A DNA stretch of 64,000 nt from Vacuolonema iberomarrocanum LEGE 07170 (GCA_015207365.1 JADEXA010000021.1:36422-100421), one strand, 5' to 3'; positions 45,331 through 54,350 are shown, numbered from the stretch's first letter. Program-made: numbers and translations. The notes: generated by a model from the letters alone, not told the origin.

Positions 45331-45524
45331 CAATTGCAAGATGGTTTTCATCTTCACCAAGCGTCTTGGGTTGAGATGGTTCTGCGGCTTTCTTCAAAAT
45401 GCTTGAATGTTTCATTGAGTTGGGTCGGGGTGTCTAGCCTCGACCTTTTTGATTTGGAAGAAGTCGCATTGATGGAGATGTTTTCTGGCGCATGCAACGG
45501 AAGTTGTGGTTCAGCGTGAGAATG

Positions 45525-45722
45525 ATGCCAATTCGCTAAGAATCCACTAAGTTGGCAGGTGCAATTAAACCTAAAACCCTAAAAACCTGTGCCGCCCGCA
45601 GCGCGGGTGGCACAGGTTTTTAGGGTCTGGTTTTTCATCGTGCCGAGCTACTTATAGATAATTCTTTAAAGGCCGCGCACCCTTTAAAGAATTATCTGGT
45701 TTTGGTTTTCGTTGAATTGGTA
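45525..45722 (+). repeat. family-6 repeat split by a family-1 element
   Basis: Left part GATGCCAATTCGCTAAGAATCCAC and right part TAGATAATTCTTTAAAGG through GAATTGGTA (cited in part) match the intact copy at 21916. Between them lies the family-1 copy 45550-45652. The right part has a perfect 17-bp stem, AGATAATTCTTTAAAGG with its complement. The right end abuts the methyltransferase stop codon. Confidence 0.75.
45550..45652 (+). mobile_element. family-1 MITE-like repeat, copy 4 (nested in family 6)
   Basis: 103 bp between TA at 45548-45549 and 45653-45654. Loop AGC; one mismatch in the stem (GCGGGTGGC). The flanks joined at one TA reproduce the empty site CCACTATAGATAATT found at 21937-21951. 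Confidence 0.88.
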
Positions 45723-46724
45723 TTACTCTTTCAGGGATGAGCGGGGCGCAACGCTATCTGGCGAATAGGGCTGTTTGCGGGAGCTGGAGTCGGTGGGCTG
45801 GCTGTTTCGTTCCCAAAAGATGCGATCGCCATAGCCCTGGATGCGGCGATCGCTTGTGGCATGCTCCAGGCGCTTTTCAGCTAGGCAGGCATAATACTCA
45901 TCTAGCTCGATGCCAACAAACTGGCGATCGAGTTTTTTGGCGACCACGGAGGTGGTTCCCGAACCCAGAAAGGGATCGAGCACGATCGCCCCAGGTGGGG
46001 TGCTGGCAAGGATCAGCTTGGCGATTAGCTTTTCTGGCTTTTGCGTGGGGTGCTCTGTATTTTCGGGCATCGACCAGAAGGGGATGGTGATATCGGTCCA
46101 CAGGTTTGAGGGAGCGGTGAGGCGAAATTTTCCTCGGGGAGTGTGGTGCCAGTCTTTGGGATTGCCCTGGTCGTCGGTGTAGGGAGCCGTGACCCGGCGC
46201 ATGACCCGCACCGCATCCGCATCAAAGTAGTAATCGGCGGACTGGGTACAAAACCAGATGTCTTCGGCGTTGTTTTTCCAATTTTTTCGTGCGCCCCGTC
46301 CTTTTTCGCGCTCCCAGGTGATGCGGTTGCGGATGGTGAAATGTTCAGCGGCAGCAGCATAGAGGGCAGGGGACGACTGCCAATCGCCGCAGAGATAGAT
46401 GGATGCGGTGGGCTTGAGGGTGTGGGACAACGGCGTGAGCCAACTCAAGACCCAGTCCTGGTATTGAGCGAGCGATTGCCGCCGTGTGAGGTGATGCCGG
46501 AAGCGTTTGGTGAGGTTGTAGGGTGGGTCGAGGATGAGCAAATCAACCCACTGGGACGGCAGCCAGGGCAACAGGTCGAACAAATCTTGGCAAACGGTGC
46601 GGTTCAGCAGCTCCGTCACGGATGCCGATTGGTGGAGTTGGAGAAGACGCTGACGATAGCACGATCGCTCAGCATCCGTGAGGCGCAGGGTACGATTGCG
46701 AGGCGCAGGGGACGGTGGAGTCAA
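45723..46724 (-). CDS. solitary DNA methyltransferase, beta class
   Basis: A 333-residue site-specific amino-methyltransferase. The catalytic motif DPPY (66-69, in LLILDPPYNL) comes before the SAM-binding FLGSGTT (about residue 253), the beta-class order, with HPTQKPEKL just before the latter. It makes N6-methyladenine or N4-methylcytosine; which one cannot be told from DPPY alone. No restriction endonuclease gene is adjacent, so it is an orphan, like the core methyltransferases that several cyanobacteria use on HIP1-related sites. A role on GATC/CGATCG or GGCC is speculation. The C-terminal 60 residues are low complexity. The stop codon abuts the family-6 repeat. Confidence 0.9.
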   Translation of the reverse strand: MTPPSPAPRNRTLRLTDAERSCYRQRLLQLHQSASVTELLNRTVCQDLFDLLPWLPSQWVDLLILDPPYNLTKRFRHHLTRRQSLAQYQDWVLSWLTPLSHTLKPTASIYLCGDWQSSPALYAAAAEHFTIRNRITWEREKGRGARKNWKNNAEDIWFCTQSADYYFDADAVRVMRRVTAPYTDDQGNPKDWHHTPRGKFRLTAPSNLWTDITIPFWSMPENTEHPTQKPEKLIAKLILASTPPGAIVLDPFLGSGTTSVVAKKLDRQFVGIELDEYYACLAEKRLEHATSDRRIQGYGDRIFWERNSQPTDSSSRKQPYSPDSVAPRSSLKE

Positions 46725-46802
46725 GGCGACAGCGGAGATCGAATGGGCTGCTCAAACGATAGAGCAAGATGCCAGAGATGTGCGCTTTTTTATCGGAGCG
46801 GC

Positions 46803-49382
46803 CTATTCGAACCGCTGGGATTGGTCGGACCAGCGATGCAGTCGGTAGCGTCCGTTTTGCTGGGTGATGATCATGGGTCGATCGCCATTTGACATCGTAG
46901 CGATCGCCAAAATGGGTTGCCCGGCCTGCGCACCGATCTCGCTATAAATCATGCGACCCTGGCTCGAAATGATTAGATTTCCCTGGGGCGATACGCTGCT
47001 GACAAAGGGGAGTTCCTGGGAAAGCGGAATGATTAGCTCTGGGCGATCGTCCCCCGTCAGCTCTATCTGCTGCACGGTCCAGTTGCCCAAGCCATATAAC
47101 GGAGCTGTGCCCCAGTTTTGCCAGTCCAGGGTGAGTGCGCCCGTTTCTTGTAGGGTGTCTGACAAGGTTTGGGCGAGGGTTTCTGCCAACGCTGGGTCAT
47201 CGTTTATAGCCGCGTTGAGGGAAATGCGGTCGGGGAATTGCCACTGGAGCGCAGACCGACTATGGGCGATGGGTGAGATCACGGTCGGGGTTTCTGGTTC
47301 ATCATCGCTCGACTCGACCTCGCGGAGGTCGTTGGCTGGTGGCGGGGCCGTCATTTCCTCTGCCATCACCAGCAGTTCGAGGGAGCCATTTTCCCACCGT
47401 AATCCTTGAACGGTCGTTTGACGCGTCTGACGCTGTCCGGCTGCATTCCAGGAGGAAAGGATGATTTCGGTGTGGCGATCGAAGCCCAGTTGCCGCCATA
47501 AGTAGCGCGGGGTTGCTCCTGTGCCGAGGAGGGTGGGGAAGGGCGATCGCTCCCATGTCTCGCTGCCCTGCACGGCTTCGACACGGATGCGGTACCACTG
47601 GGCCGATGGCTCCAGGGTTGGGGCTGTCCCATCGGCCTGCTGCCAATCGTTGGCCGCCGGTGCTGTCACTGGTGTGGCGGTGCCGTAGAAGTTGGCGGTG
47701 GGTGTAGTGGTGGTTGTTCGGGAGAGGAGGGCATTGTCGAGTTGCTGCAGAATATTGCGCTGCTGACGGTTCAAGGAAACGGGGGTTACGCTATCAGAGC
47801 CTTGCAGTTGGGCGATCGCCGCATCCCTTCCACCCCGCAGATATTGCATCAAACTGGCCCAATTGCGGACGGCGGTACGGTTGGGGCTGACCCGCACCGC
47901 CGCCTCGACGCGCCGCCAGAGCGATCGCTGATCTTCCTGCAATACCTGCGAAACCGAGTTCTCACGCGGTAGCTCTGCCATTAAAAAGGCCCAGCTATTT
48001 TCCCATTGCCCGTCGATCAACATGGCGATCAAGTCTTGTCCGGCGTTGGCCCAGTCGCGCTCGGCATTGCGCTGCGTCACCTCGGCATGGAGCGCCACCA
48101 AATCCAACTGCGCCTGGGCATAGGCCGGCCAATCATCGCTGTATTGCTGCTTGAGCGATTCCAGTACGTCCAGCGCCGGTGACCACAAGCCATGCTGTGC
48201 CAACAGCAAGGCATTTTCATAGGAGCGATTGGCCAGGGGAACTTGCTGCAGAGAAATGGCTTCGAGATTGAGCGACCGGCCATTTGCTGGGGGACGCAGG
48301 AAATAAACCAGATAGCGGGGTTCTAAGCCAACCGTTTGGTCAATCACCAGTTCGGGGATTTCATTGCCGGTGATAGATGTCCAGCGAGGCCGCGACCCGT
48401 TGGGGCTCGTCCAGGGCTCATCCAGCCCCAGGCGTTGTCGGCGGAAGTCATACCAGCCAATCTGTCCGAATCGGAGGCGATCGCGCCCAATCCGATGCTC
48501 GCCGCTCACCGCAAACCAGATGCCATGCTCTGATGGCTGCACCGTAAAGCGCTCGACCTTGTGGAGGGGCAAGGCACGGGAAGACCCCGGTCCCAGGGAT
48601 GTTACCTGCACTAGGGGCGCGGTCACAAAAAACTCATCGGGTCCCTCGACGGCAATGCGATCGCCCAATTGGTAATGTTGCTCGCGCCAGGAGTCTTCGA
48701 CGGCATGGTAGACGCGCAATTCCACAATCCGCCCACAACCGCTGCCGCTGCATCCCTGAGGGGAGGCTGTGACAGGAATCATCAAGGTCGAACGGTTGGC
48801 GGGTTGTCCATGGGGATGGAGGTTAATCGGGGTGCCAAACTGTAAGCCTGTTTCCTGGGCGATCGCGGCTAGCTCGTCCAGGGGCTTGGGGGCGTCCCGT
48901 GCATGCAACTCTGCTTCCCGTCCCCATTCGGGGAATAGCCAACTGAGCCAACCGACTGAACCGGGATTGATCACCAGTTGTAGCGCAATCCAGGTTCCCA
49001 CCAAAACGCCACCGCTGAGGCTCAGCCAGACCCCGCTCATCAACAGGTCAAAGAAAAATTTCCGTTGCCTTGGTTTCTGATCGGGGGCAACCAACAGCCG
49101 TACTCCTCCACCATCGTCTACGGAACCGTTGTCCTCTTTGGGCGGACGTTCCTCTTCCCAGTAAGGAGTGGGTTGTTTCTGCGACGCTATCAAGACATTG
49201 ACTTTGGGGCGGGCGGGAGTTGCCGTGGACTCCACGGCTGCCGCCTCCGCTGCGATCGCCTTGGCCTCTTTGGTCTGCCGCTTGCGATCCTTCACCCACA
49301 GCTTCACCCGCACTTTGGAGGCGCGAGATTGGGATGACGAAGGGGGTGGTGAAGAGGGCGATCGCCGATGGGCTTTCCGCAT
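46803..49382 (-). CDS. large membrane-anchored protein of unknown function
   Basis: About 859 residues from ATG 49382 (the frame opens at 49421). A basic, Ser/Pro-rich N-terminus with a Lys/Ala coiled stretch (residues about 35-60) leads to one transmembrane helix (LLMSGVWLSLSGGVLVGTWIALQLVI, cited in part, about residue 120). The remaining 700 residues lie outside the cytosol by the positive-inside rule. They contain a CSGSGC cysteine pair, a helical segment resembling tetratricopeptide-like pairs (LLAQHGLWSPALDVLESLKQ), and later beta-rich parts. I recognise no family, though similar unnamed proteins occur in cyanobacteria. The next gene on this strand is the methyltransferase, about 80 bp downstream. 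Confidence 0.75.
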   Translation of the reverse strand: MRKAHRRSPSSPPPSSSQSRASKVRVKLWVKDRKRQTKEAKAIAAEAAAVESTATPARPKVNVLIASQKQPTPYWEEERPPKEDNGSVDDGGGVRLLVAPDQKPRQRKFFFDLLMSGVWLSLSGGVLVGTWIALQLVINPGSVGWLSWLFPEWGREAELHARDAPKPLDELAAIAQETGLQFGTPINLHPHGQPANRSTLMIPVTASPQGCSGSGCGRIVELRVYHAVEDSWREQHYQLGDRIAVEGPDEFFVTAPLVQVTSLGPGSSRALPLHKVERFTVQPSEHGIWFAVSGEHRIGRDRLRFGQIGWYDFRRQRLGLDEPWTSPNGSRPRWTSITGNEIPELVIDQTVGLEPRYLVYFLRPPANGRSLNLEAISLQQVPLANRSYENALLLAQHGLWSPALDVLESLKQQYSDDWPAYAQAQLDLVALHAEVTQRNAERDWANAGQDLIAMLIDGQWENSWAFLMAELPRENSVSQVLQEDQRSLWRRVEAAVRVSPNRTAVRNWASLMQYLRGGRDAAIAQLQGSDSVTPVSLNRQQRNILQQLDNALLSRTTTTTPTANFYGTATPVTAPAANDWQQADGTAPTLEPSAQWYRIRVEAVQGSETWERSPFPTLLGTGATPRYLWRQLGFDRHTEIILSSWNAAGQRQTRQTTVQGLRWENGSLELLVMAEEMTAPPPANDLREVESSDDEPETPTVISPIAHSRSALQWQFPDRISLNAAINDDPALAETLAQTLSDTLQETGALTLDWQNWGTAPLYGLGNWTVQQIELTGDDRPELIIPLSQELPFVSSVSPQGNLIISSQGRMIYSEIGAQAGQPILAIATMSNGDRPMIITQQNGRYRLHRWSDQSQRFE

Positions 49383-49513
49383 AGGGCATGGTTGCCAAAA
49401 AAGATCGAGACCAGCAGGCAAAATCGGCCTGCCCAGCGTTTAGATAACTGCGCTACTTTAGATAACTTCGCTACACATTCTAAACGCAGACTCCAGGTTT
49501 CTCACCCGTCGTA

Positions 49514-49616
49514 ATTTGGCAGGTGCAATTAAACCTAAAACCCTAAAAACCTGTGCCGCCCGCGCTGCGGGCGGCACAGGTTTTTAGGGTCTGGTTTTTC
49601 ATCATGCCGAGCTACT
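49514..49616 (+). mobile_element. family-1 MITE-like repeat, copy 5
   Basis: 103 bp between TA at 49512-49513 and 49617-49618. It begins ATTTGGCAGG (two changes from the consensus AGTTGGCAGG) and ends GAGCTACT. Loop GCT. Confidence 0.85.
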
Positions 49617-49781
49617 TAGGGAAAGAACAACCATCGGAGAAAACAAAGGTAGGAGAACCCTATGAACGGTTTCAATGGATTGGAAACCACTGCCAACATA
49701 TGCAAACGCAGACAGGCGCATTCCGCCAAAATACTGGCATATCGCCAACTATTTTGACCATTAAATTCAGCGAAACCAGAC

Positions 49782-49872
49782 TGGACTTACGCATTTTGTT
49801 GATTTTGTGGCCGCGTCGCGGCCACAAAATCAACAAATTTACTCAGGATTACGCAAGCTTTGCGTAAGTCCT
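49782..49872 (+). mobile_element. family-2 palindromic repeat, copy 5
   Basis: 91 bp, ends GGACTTACGCA and TGCGTAAGTCCT. The palindrome arm is GATTTTGTGG, matched by CCACAAAATC in the other arm. It ends 10 bp before the stop of the oxidoreductase gene. Confidence 0.8.
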
Positions 49873-49881
49873 GCCAGAGGA

Positions 49882-50931
49882 CTAGCCCGCCATGACTGCA
49901 GAGAACTCGGATGTAGCCGCCAGAATCTCCTGCTGCTGCCAGACTTTGCCATCCTGCGCCATCTGTTCAATTAAGCTCGCGAGCCGCAGCGCCTTGAGTG
50001 CTTGCTCACCGCCGACCGAGGGCTGCTCGCCGCCGCGCACGCAGTTGACAAAGTGCTCAAGCTCGGCATGAAGCGGTTCAATATTGCTGGTATGCACCTT
50101 TTCGATCAACCCATCCTGGCGATAGAGCACCTGACCATAGTCTGCAAGGCAGTTAGCTGTGGTTTGGCGATGGATCAAAATCTCGTTTTTCAGAAAGTCA
50201 GCTTCGGTGAGGGAATGGCGGCAATGAGCCGCAATCCGCCGAATCTTGCGATGGGTTACTTTGCTGGCCGTCAGGGTTGCGACGACGCCATTGGCAAACC
50301 CTAAGTGAGCGGTGACATAATCCAAATGACCCGAATCACTCGCACGATTTCCGGCTGCGGTGAGCTGGACGACAGGCGCACCCACTACTTCTAGCATCAA
50401 GTCGATGTCGTGAATCATCAAATCCAACACGACAGAAACATCGTTGGCACGGTTGGAATAGGGGCTCATGCGATGAGCTTCAAGCGCCAGAATCTTTTCT
50501 GTCTTAAGGACTTTGCTGAACTCCTGAAAGGCCGGATTGAAGCGCTCGATATGCCCAACTTGCAGAATACAGTTGGTTTCTGCGGCAGCATTCACCAGGG
50601 ATTCTGCTTCTGCGATGCTGGCAGCGATGGGCTTTTCAATCAGCGCATGCACTCCCATCTGGAGGCAGGTCATGCCAACTTCATGGTGTAAAAGTGTCGG
50701 GACGGCGATGCAGACAGCATCGACATGCCGGAGTAAGTCTTGATATTGCTCAAAGAAGCGGGCTTGGTATTTGCTGGCCGTGTCTAGCCCACGCTCTAGA
50801 TTTACGTCGGAGATGCCCACGAGTTCTACGTCTTTGAGCAAACTGAGTACTCGCGTGTGGTGCTGACCCATATTGCCTACACCGATGACGCCAACTTTGA
50901 TGGGTTCCTTTTTGGGACGTTGTGTTGTCAT
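49882..50931 (-). CDS. Gfo/Idh/MocA family oxidoreductase
   Basis: About 349 residues from ATG 50931. NAD(P)-binding VIGVGNMGQHHTRVL near the N-terminus and the family EKP motif in ALIEKPIAASIAEAE. The C-terminal alpha-beta domain contains the catalytic-region Asp/His pair in DLMIHDIDLMLE. The family oxidises sugars, inositols or, in cyanobacteria, may act in UDP-sugar or bilin chemistry; this one is closest to the UDP-N-acetylglucosamine 3-dehydrogenase type in my judgement, with low certainty. An in-frame extension to 51036 lacks family character. Confidence 0.88.
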   Translation of the reverse strand: MTTQRPKKEPIKVGVIGVGNMGQHHTRVLSLLKDVELVGISDVNLERGLDTASKYQARFFEQYQDLLRHVDAVCIAVPTLLHHEVGMTCLQMGVHALIEKPIAASIAEAESLVNAAAETNCILQVGHIERFNPAFQEFSKVLKTEKILALEAHRMSPYSNRANDVSVVLDLMIHDIDLMLEVVGAPVVQLTAAGNRASDSGHLDYVTAHLGFANGVVATLTASKVTHRKIRRIAAHCRHSLTEADFLKNEILIHRQTTANCLADYGQVLYRQDGLIEKVHTSNIEPLHAELEHFVNCVRGGEQPSVGGEQALKALRLASLIEQMAQDGKVWQQQEILAATSEFSAVMAG

Positions 50932-51969
50932 TGCGCTTCTGGTGTTTGATGTATCCTGCACGCCTGTGTTACTCCTACGCCACATTATTTTTTCTAAAAG
51001 GATATTAAGAACGGGAAGAGTGAAATGGAGAAGCAACCTTCAGAATTTATTGGATCGCTTCATGTTTGAGGACAAAGGTCATTGACCTGGGCTGCCGTCA
51101 TGGGTCGTGCTATTTCGCTGCCACATTCATCTTTGTTCACTTTAGAGATAAATCGACACAGTTGAGAGATAAATCGATACGATTGCGGCGCGAAGATAGG
51201 GGAAGATGGTGGAAATTACGAAAAAACGGCAGTAAAGGGTAGGAAGTGACAGAGGAAATGATGATCAGCAGGAGGGTTACTGTTCTGCGACGATGCAAGC
51301 CTGACAACGGTTCCAGTGGGGCGAGATGTGGAAGAATGGGCTGTCTGTGGAGTGTTGGAGCCGTGAGCTGAATTGATCTCTCTTATTACAAAATTGCTAC
51401 AAATCGGTTGGACGACCGAAAAGAAACTTACGATTTAATTGGATGACGCATTTTTCTTGTCTGGTGATTCGATTGATCGATAGGAGGCGTCCGATTGAAC
51501 CGGAATGCGGTCTAGTTAGAGTCGACCGGTCAGACTGGATCTATGCCGTTTCTGTCGAGCTTGGGGCGGTGATGAGGAAGCTAACCCTGCGTATTGGAGT
51601 TGACCGAGTCCGTTGTGCTTAGCTTTGGTCATATTTTGACGATCGCCCGCTCCCAAACAGCGGTAGTCATGTGTCAGTTTTTCGCCTGTCCAACCCTTTC
51701 TGTTGCTGTCGAATCGCAGGTCGTGCACCATCGGTGCAGCCAAAGCCTAGGGAGTGCAATAGTAGGGGCGAGCCAGCGCTGAGTATGGAGTTTGCAGTTT
51801 GATTCGGTAGGTGGGAAAAGCTAGGTCGGTTCGTTGTGCAGGGTCAAAGCTTCCAGCAATGGCGATCGAACCTACCCGAAGCGAGTGAAAAGATATCCGT
51901 CACACCAACGGATTCTGGCTTTTCCTAGAAGATTGGAAGCACAGTCGTAAAGTGAATAAATGACTCAAT
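50932..51969. other. long intergenic region
   Basis: About 1.0 kb between the divergent oxidoreductase and NarL-type regulator. It includes a 21-bp direct repeat at 51144-51185. The short frames in it lack ribosome sites and recognisable motifs. Confidence 0.4.
51144..51185. promoter_or_regulatory. 21-bp direct repeat, possible operator
   Basis: AGAGATAAATCGACACAGTTG is followed at once by AGAGATAAATCGATACGATTG. The copies are exactly two helical turns apart, so a dimeric regulator could bind both on one face. It lies about 210 bp upstream of the oxidoreductase start. Confidence 0.4.
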
Positions 51970-52656
51970 ATGGCACTCACTGTTCTGGTGGTAGACGACG
52001 ATTTGGGAACGCGTCTCGCGATTAGCGACTATCTTGAGCTGCAAGGCTACTTTACGCTCATGGCTGAAGATGGCGAAAAGGCATTGGAAAAACTGGATAA
52101 TGCCTATCCCCACCTGATCGTGACCGACATTGCCATGCCCCGAATGGATGGATTTGAACTGGTGCGGCGGGTGCGTCAACGCCCAGCATTTCGCTTGCTA
52201 CCCGTGGTCTTCTTGACGGCACACCATGAAACCGAGTCGCGAATTCGCGGCTACCAACTCGGTGGGGATGTGTACTTGCCCAAACCCTTTGACCTGAAAG
52301 AATTGGATGCTGTGATTCGCAATCTGTTGGAGCGATCGCAACTCATCGAAACGGAGCTACGCATGCGGGCACTTGCTATGCCGCCGCCGCCTGCTGCCGC
52401 TGTTGCAAGTGAAGAGACGGCGCTCACCGAAGAAGCCCGCAACCTAGCGCTCGAAATTGCGCTGCACCTCACCAATCGAGAGCAGGGGGTGCTGCGGTTG
52501 CTCTCCGATGGGCTATCCAATGCCCAAATTGGCGATCGCCTCCACCTCAGCCCGCGCACTATCGAGAAGTATGTCAGCAATCTCCTGCGCAAGACCGAAA
52601 CCAACAACCGTGCTGAGTTGGTGCGCTTTGCGATGGATCACCATCTCGTGGAGTAG
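51970..52656 (+). CDS. NarL-type response regulator
   Basis: A 228-residue regulator. The receiver domain (residues 1-120) has VVDDD near residue 7, the phospho-acceptor Asp in IVTDIAMP (about D52), the Thr in FLTAHHE and the Lys in YLPKPFD. A Pro/Ala linker (about 135-150) precedes the LuxR-type helix-turn-helix (LTNREQGVLRLLSDGLSNAQ, then SPRTIEKYVSNLLRKT, residues about 165-228). The architecture matches the cyanobacterial/red-algal plastid Ycf29 type, but I do not assign the symbol. The stop lies in the left target repeat of a family-4 element. The partner kinase is not nearby. Confidence 0.9.
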   Translation: MALTVLVVDDDLGTRLAISDYLELQGYFTLMAEDGEKALEKLDNAYPHLIVTDIAMPRMDGFELVRRVRQRPAFRLLPVVFLTAHHETESRIRGYQLGGDVYLPKPFDLKELDAVIRNLLERSQLIETELRMRALAMPPPPAAAVASEETALTEEARNLALEIALHLTNREQGVLRLLSDGLSNAQIGDRLHLSPRTIEKYVSNLLRKTETNNRAELVRFAMDHHLVE

Positions 52657-52728
52657 AGCTGAATACAGAACAAAATCAAGACTTTCAGCCGAGGGTTCGA
52701 TTTTTTGTCCTGTACTTAGGGAGTAGGG
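52650..52728. mobile_element. family-4 repeat, copy C
   Basis: The 61-bp element (52659-52719) starts CTGAATACAGAACAAAATC and ends GTCCTGTACTTAG. It is flanked by GGAGTAGAG (52650-52658) and GGAGTAGGG (52720-52728). The left flank holds the TAG stop of the response regulator. Confidence 0.75.
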
Positions 52729-52772
52729 AGAGACGCGCGAAGGCGAGAAATCTCCTCACTCAGTAAAGCTGC

Positions 52773-53255
52773 TTACCGTTCTTGTTGTGCTTCCAACTTA
52801 TCTAGTAGGCCAGAACAGGCATCCATCAGCAAATCCAGCACATAGTTGAAGCCCTCCGAACCGCCATAGTAGGGATCGGGAACTTCGTCGTCGGAGTAGG
52901 TGCTGCAGTAGCTGCACATCATCTTGACCTTGTGGCCATAGCCTCCATCTTTGTCCCAGCGCATAATATCGCTATAGTTCTCGCGGTCCATGGCCAGAAT
53001 GAGGTCAAAGTCATCCAGGTCGCTAGGTTGGAATTGGCGAGCAGCGCCTTTGAGTTCCATGCCCAGCTTTTGGCGAGCAGCAGCAGCCATCCGGCGATCG
53101 GGCGGATTACCCACATGCCATGCACCAATGCCAGCAGAGTCGCAGAGGATTTTGTCCTGCAGATTGCGCTCCTCGATCAGGCGATTCATTACATTTTCAG
53201 CAGAGGGCGATCGGCAAATGTTGCCCAGACAAACAAATAGAATTTTTTGCGGCAT
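52773..53255 (-). CDS. low-molecular-weight protein tyrosine phosphatase
   Basis: A 160-residue phosphatase. The P-loop is VCLGNICRS, with nucleophile C9 and R15, and the general acid is in the DPYY motif (VPDPYYGG, about residue 128). A GIGAWHVGNPPD stretch matches the substrate-facing loop. Arsenate reductases share the fold, but the full DPYY motif favours tyrosine phosphatase. It is cytosolic and may act on phosphotyrosine in exopolysaccharide or kinase regulation, which is not shown by context. Confidence 0.93.
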   Translation of the reverse strand: MPQKILFVCLGNICRSPSAENVMNRLIEERNLQDKILCDSAGIGAWHVGNPPDRRMAAAARQKLGMELKGAARQFQPSDLDDFDLILAMDRENYSDIMRWDKDGGYGHKVKMMCSYCSTYSDDEVPDPYYGGSEGFNYVLDLLMDACSGLLDKLEAQQER

Positions 53256-53439
53256 ACCGCGATGTCATACTGCAAATCGTCCCCCTCAGCATACCCCGAC
53301 CTCTCGATGGTTGACGGTATAGCTATAAATCTTGCCCCTTGCGCCTGTAGCTGTCGGGTAAGGGGGAAAATTAAGGAGCTGTAGAGTAGGCTGTTGCTGG
53401 CGATCGCCTAACGTGGGGATGATAGCGAGTCCGAATAGC

Positions 53440-53527
53440 AAACCCCGATATATTTTCTGTGAAATGCTGGCTCAGCTAGCATTTCACAGAAAATATAAAT
53501 GGTTCTCTAATCCGGATTTAGTATGAG
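53440..53527. repeat. palindromic repeat with a family-3-like right end
   Basis: Near-perfect palindrome with arms ATATTTTCTGTGAAATGCT and its complement around about 9 nt, then AATCCGGATTTAGTATG, a degenerate family-3 end. It lies upstream of the gene at 53556. Confidence 0.55.
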
Positions 53528-53555
53528 TTGTTGATCAAACTGGGTTGTGGAAGCT

Positions 53556-54233
53556 ATGGAAGCGAACTTGCGTGTCACGCTGGAAACCTTGAAACAGTGG
53601 GAGAAAGCGATGATTCGGCTGCGGAATGGTGGAGAGGATTTGGGCGATCGCCAGGCCCAAGTCAATCGCCTCAGTCAGCAACTCATTACGCTGCTGCAAC
53701 ACCCCAAGGTCGCTACCGAACTCAACCGCTTGATCGACAATGCCAGGACGTTATCACCAGAGGAGTTTGACCAACTTCAGACAGAGCTGGAACATCCATC
53801 GCGATCGCTGGTCGAAAGCGAACGCCGTAGCCTCTTACCCCTCATGCCTTCTGGGAGAGAATGGGAACGGCTGCTGGCTGAGTATCGCAAAATGCAAGCG
53901 ACTCAAGACCCAGATACGCCTCCGAAACCCGCCAATAGCGAGCCTTCAGATTCTCTGAAAACCTTGCCAACCGATACTCAAATGCTCGTCCAGCAGTTTT
54001 CGCAGATGCAGGCCACTTTGGTCGAGCATCTGGAAGCATCCCGAGAGATGAGCCGTAAGCCTAAAAAACGGCGAAAGCGTCGGATTTCCCTCGGTATTTT
54101 GCAAACTACCGTTGGCATTGCGCTTCTGGTTGGCAATACCCGTGTGTTTCAGGATCATCCCAACGCGTCTTACATCCTGGGCGGCAATTCGCTTATTCAG
54201 GCGATGCGAGACTTGATGGGAGAGGAAACATAA
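53556..54233 (+). CDS. hypothetical protein with C-terminal transmembrane helix
   Basis: A 225-residue protein of unknown family. The N-terminal 95 residues are helical (LETLKQWEKAMIRLRNGGED, then LNRLIDNARTLSPEEFDQLQ). A Pro/Ser linker (about 118-140) leads to a second helical stretch (LVQQFSQMQATLVEHLEAS), a very basic patch (KPKKRRKRR, about 170-178) and a hydrophobic helix (ILQTTVGIALLVG). It looks like a tail-anchored or single-pass protein. The start is ATG 53556, or GTG 53547 with three more residues. Confidence 0.7.
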   Translation: MEANLRVTLETLKQWEKAMIRLRNGGEDLGDRQAQVNRLSQQLITLLQHPKVATELNRLIDNARTLSPEEFDQLQTELEHPSRSLVESERRSLLPLMPSGREWERLLAEYRKMQATQDPDTPPKPANSEPSDSLKTLPTDTQMLVQQFSQMQATLVEHLEASREMSRKPKKRRKRRISLGILQTTVGIALLVGNTRVFQDHPNASYILGGNSLIQAMRDLMGEET

Positions 54234-54315
54234 AGGCGAGGTTGGGAGGGCGATCGCCCGTTTTCCAAGTTGCAAGTTTACATAGCACGACATGCTGAGG
54301 TGAAACTCAACCGAA

Positions 54316-54350
54316 TTTTTGAAAGCCCCACAGCGCAGGGCTTTCAAAAA
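54316..54350. terminator. bidirectional terminator-like stem-loop
   Basis: TTTTTGAAAGCCC and GGGCTTTCAAAAA form a perfect 13-bp stem with a 9-nt loop, with A/T-runs at both ends. It can end transcripts in both directions: the hypothetical gene upstream on the plus strand and the nuclease pair on the minus strand. Confidence 0.75.

Noticed and set aside
49553..49867. 104-aa frame starting MPPALRAAQVFRVWFF
   Set aside because: Translation of a family-1 and a family-2 repeat. No ribosome site.
51516..51743. 75-aa minus-strand frame in the long gap
   Set aside because: No ribosome site, no recognisable motif, low-complexity C-terminus.
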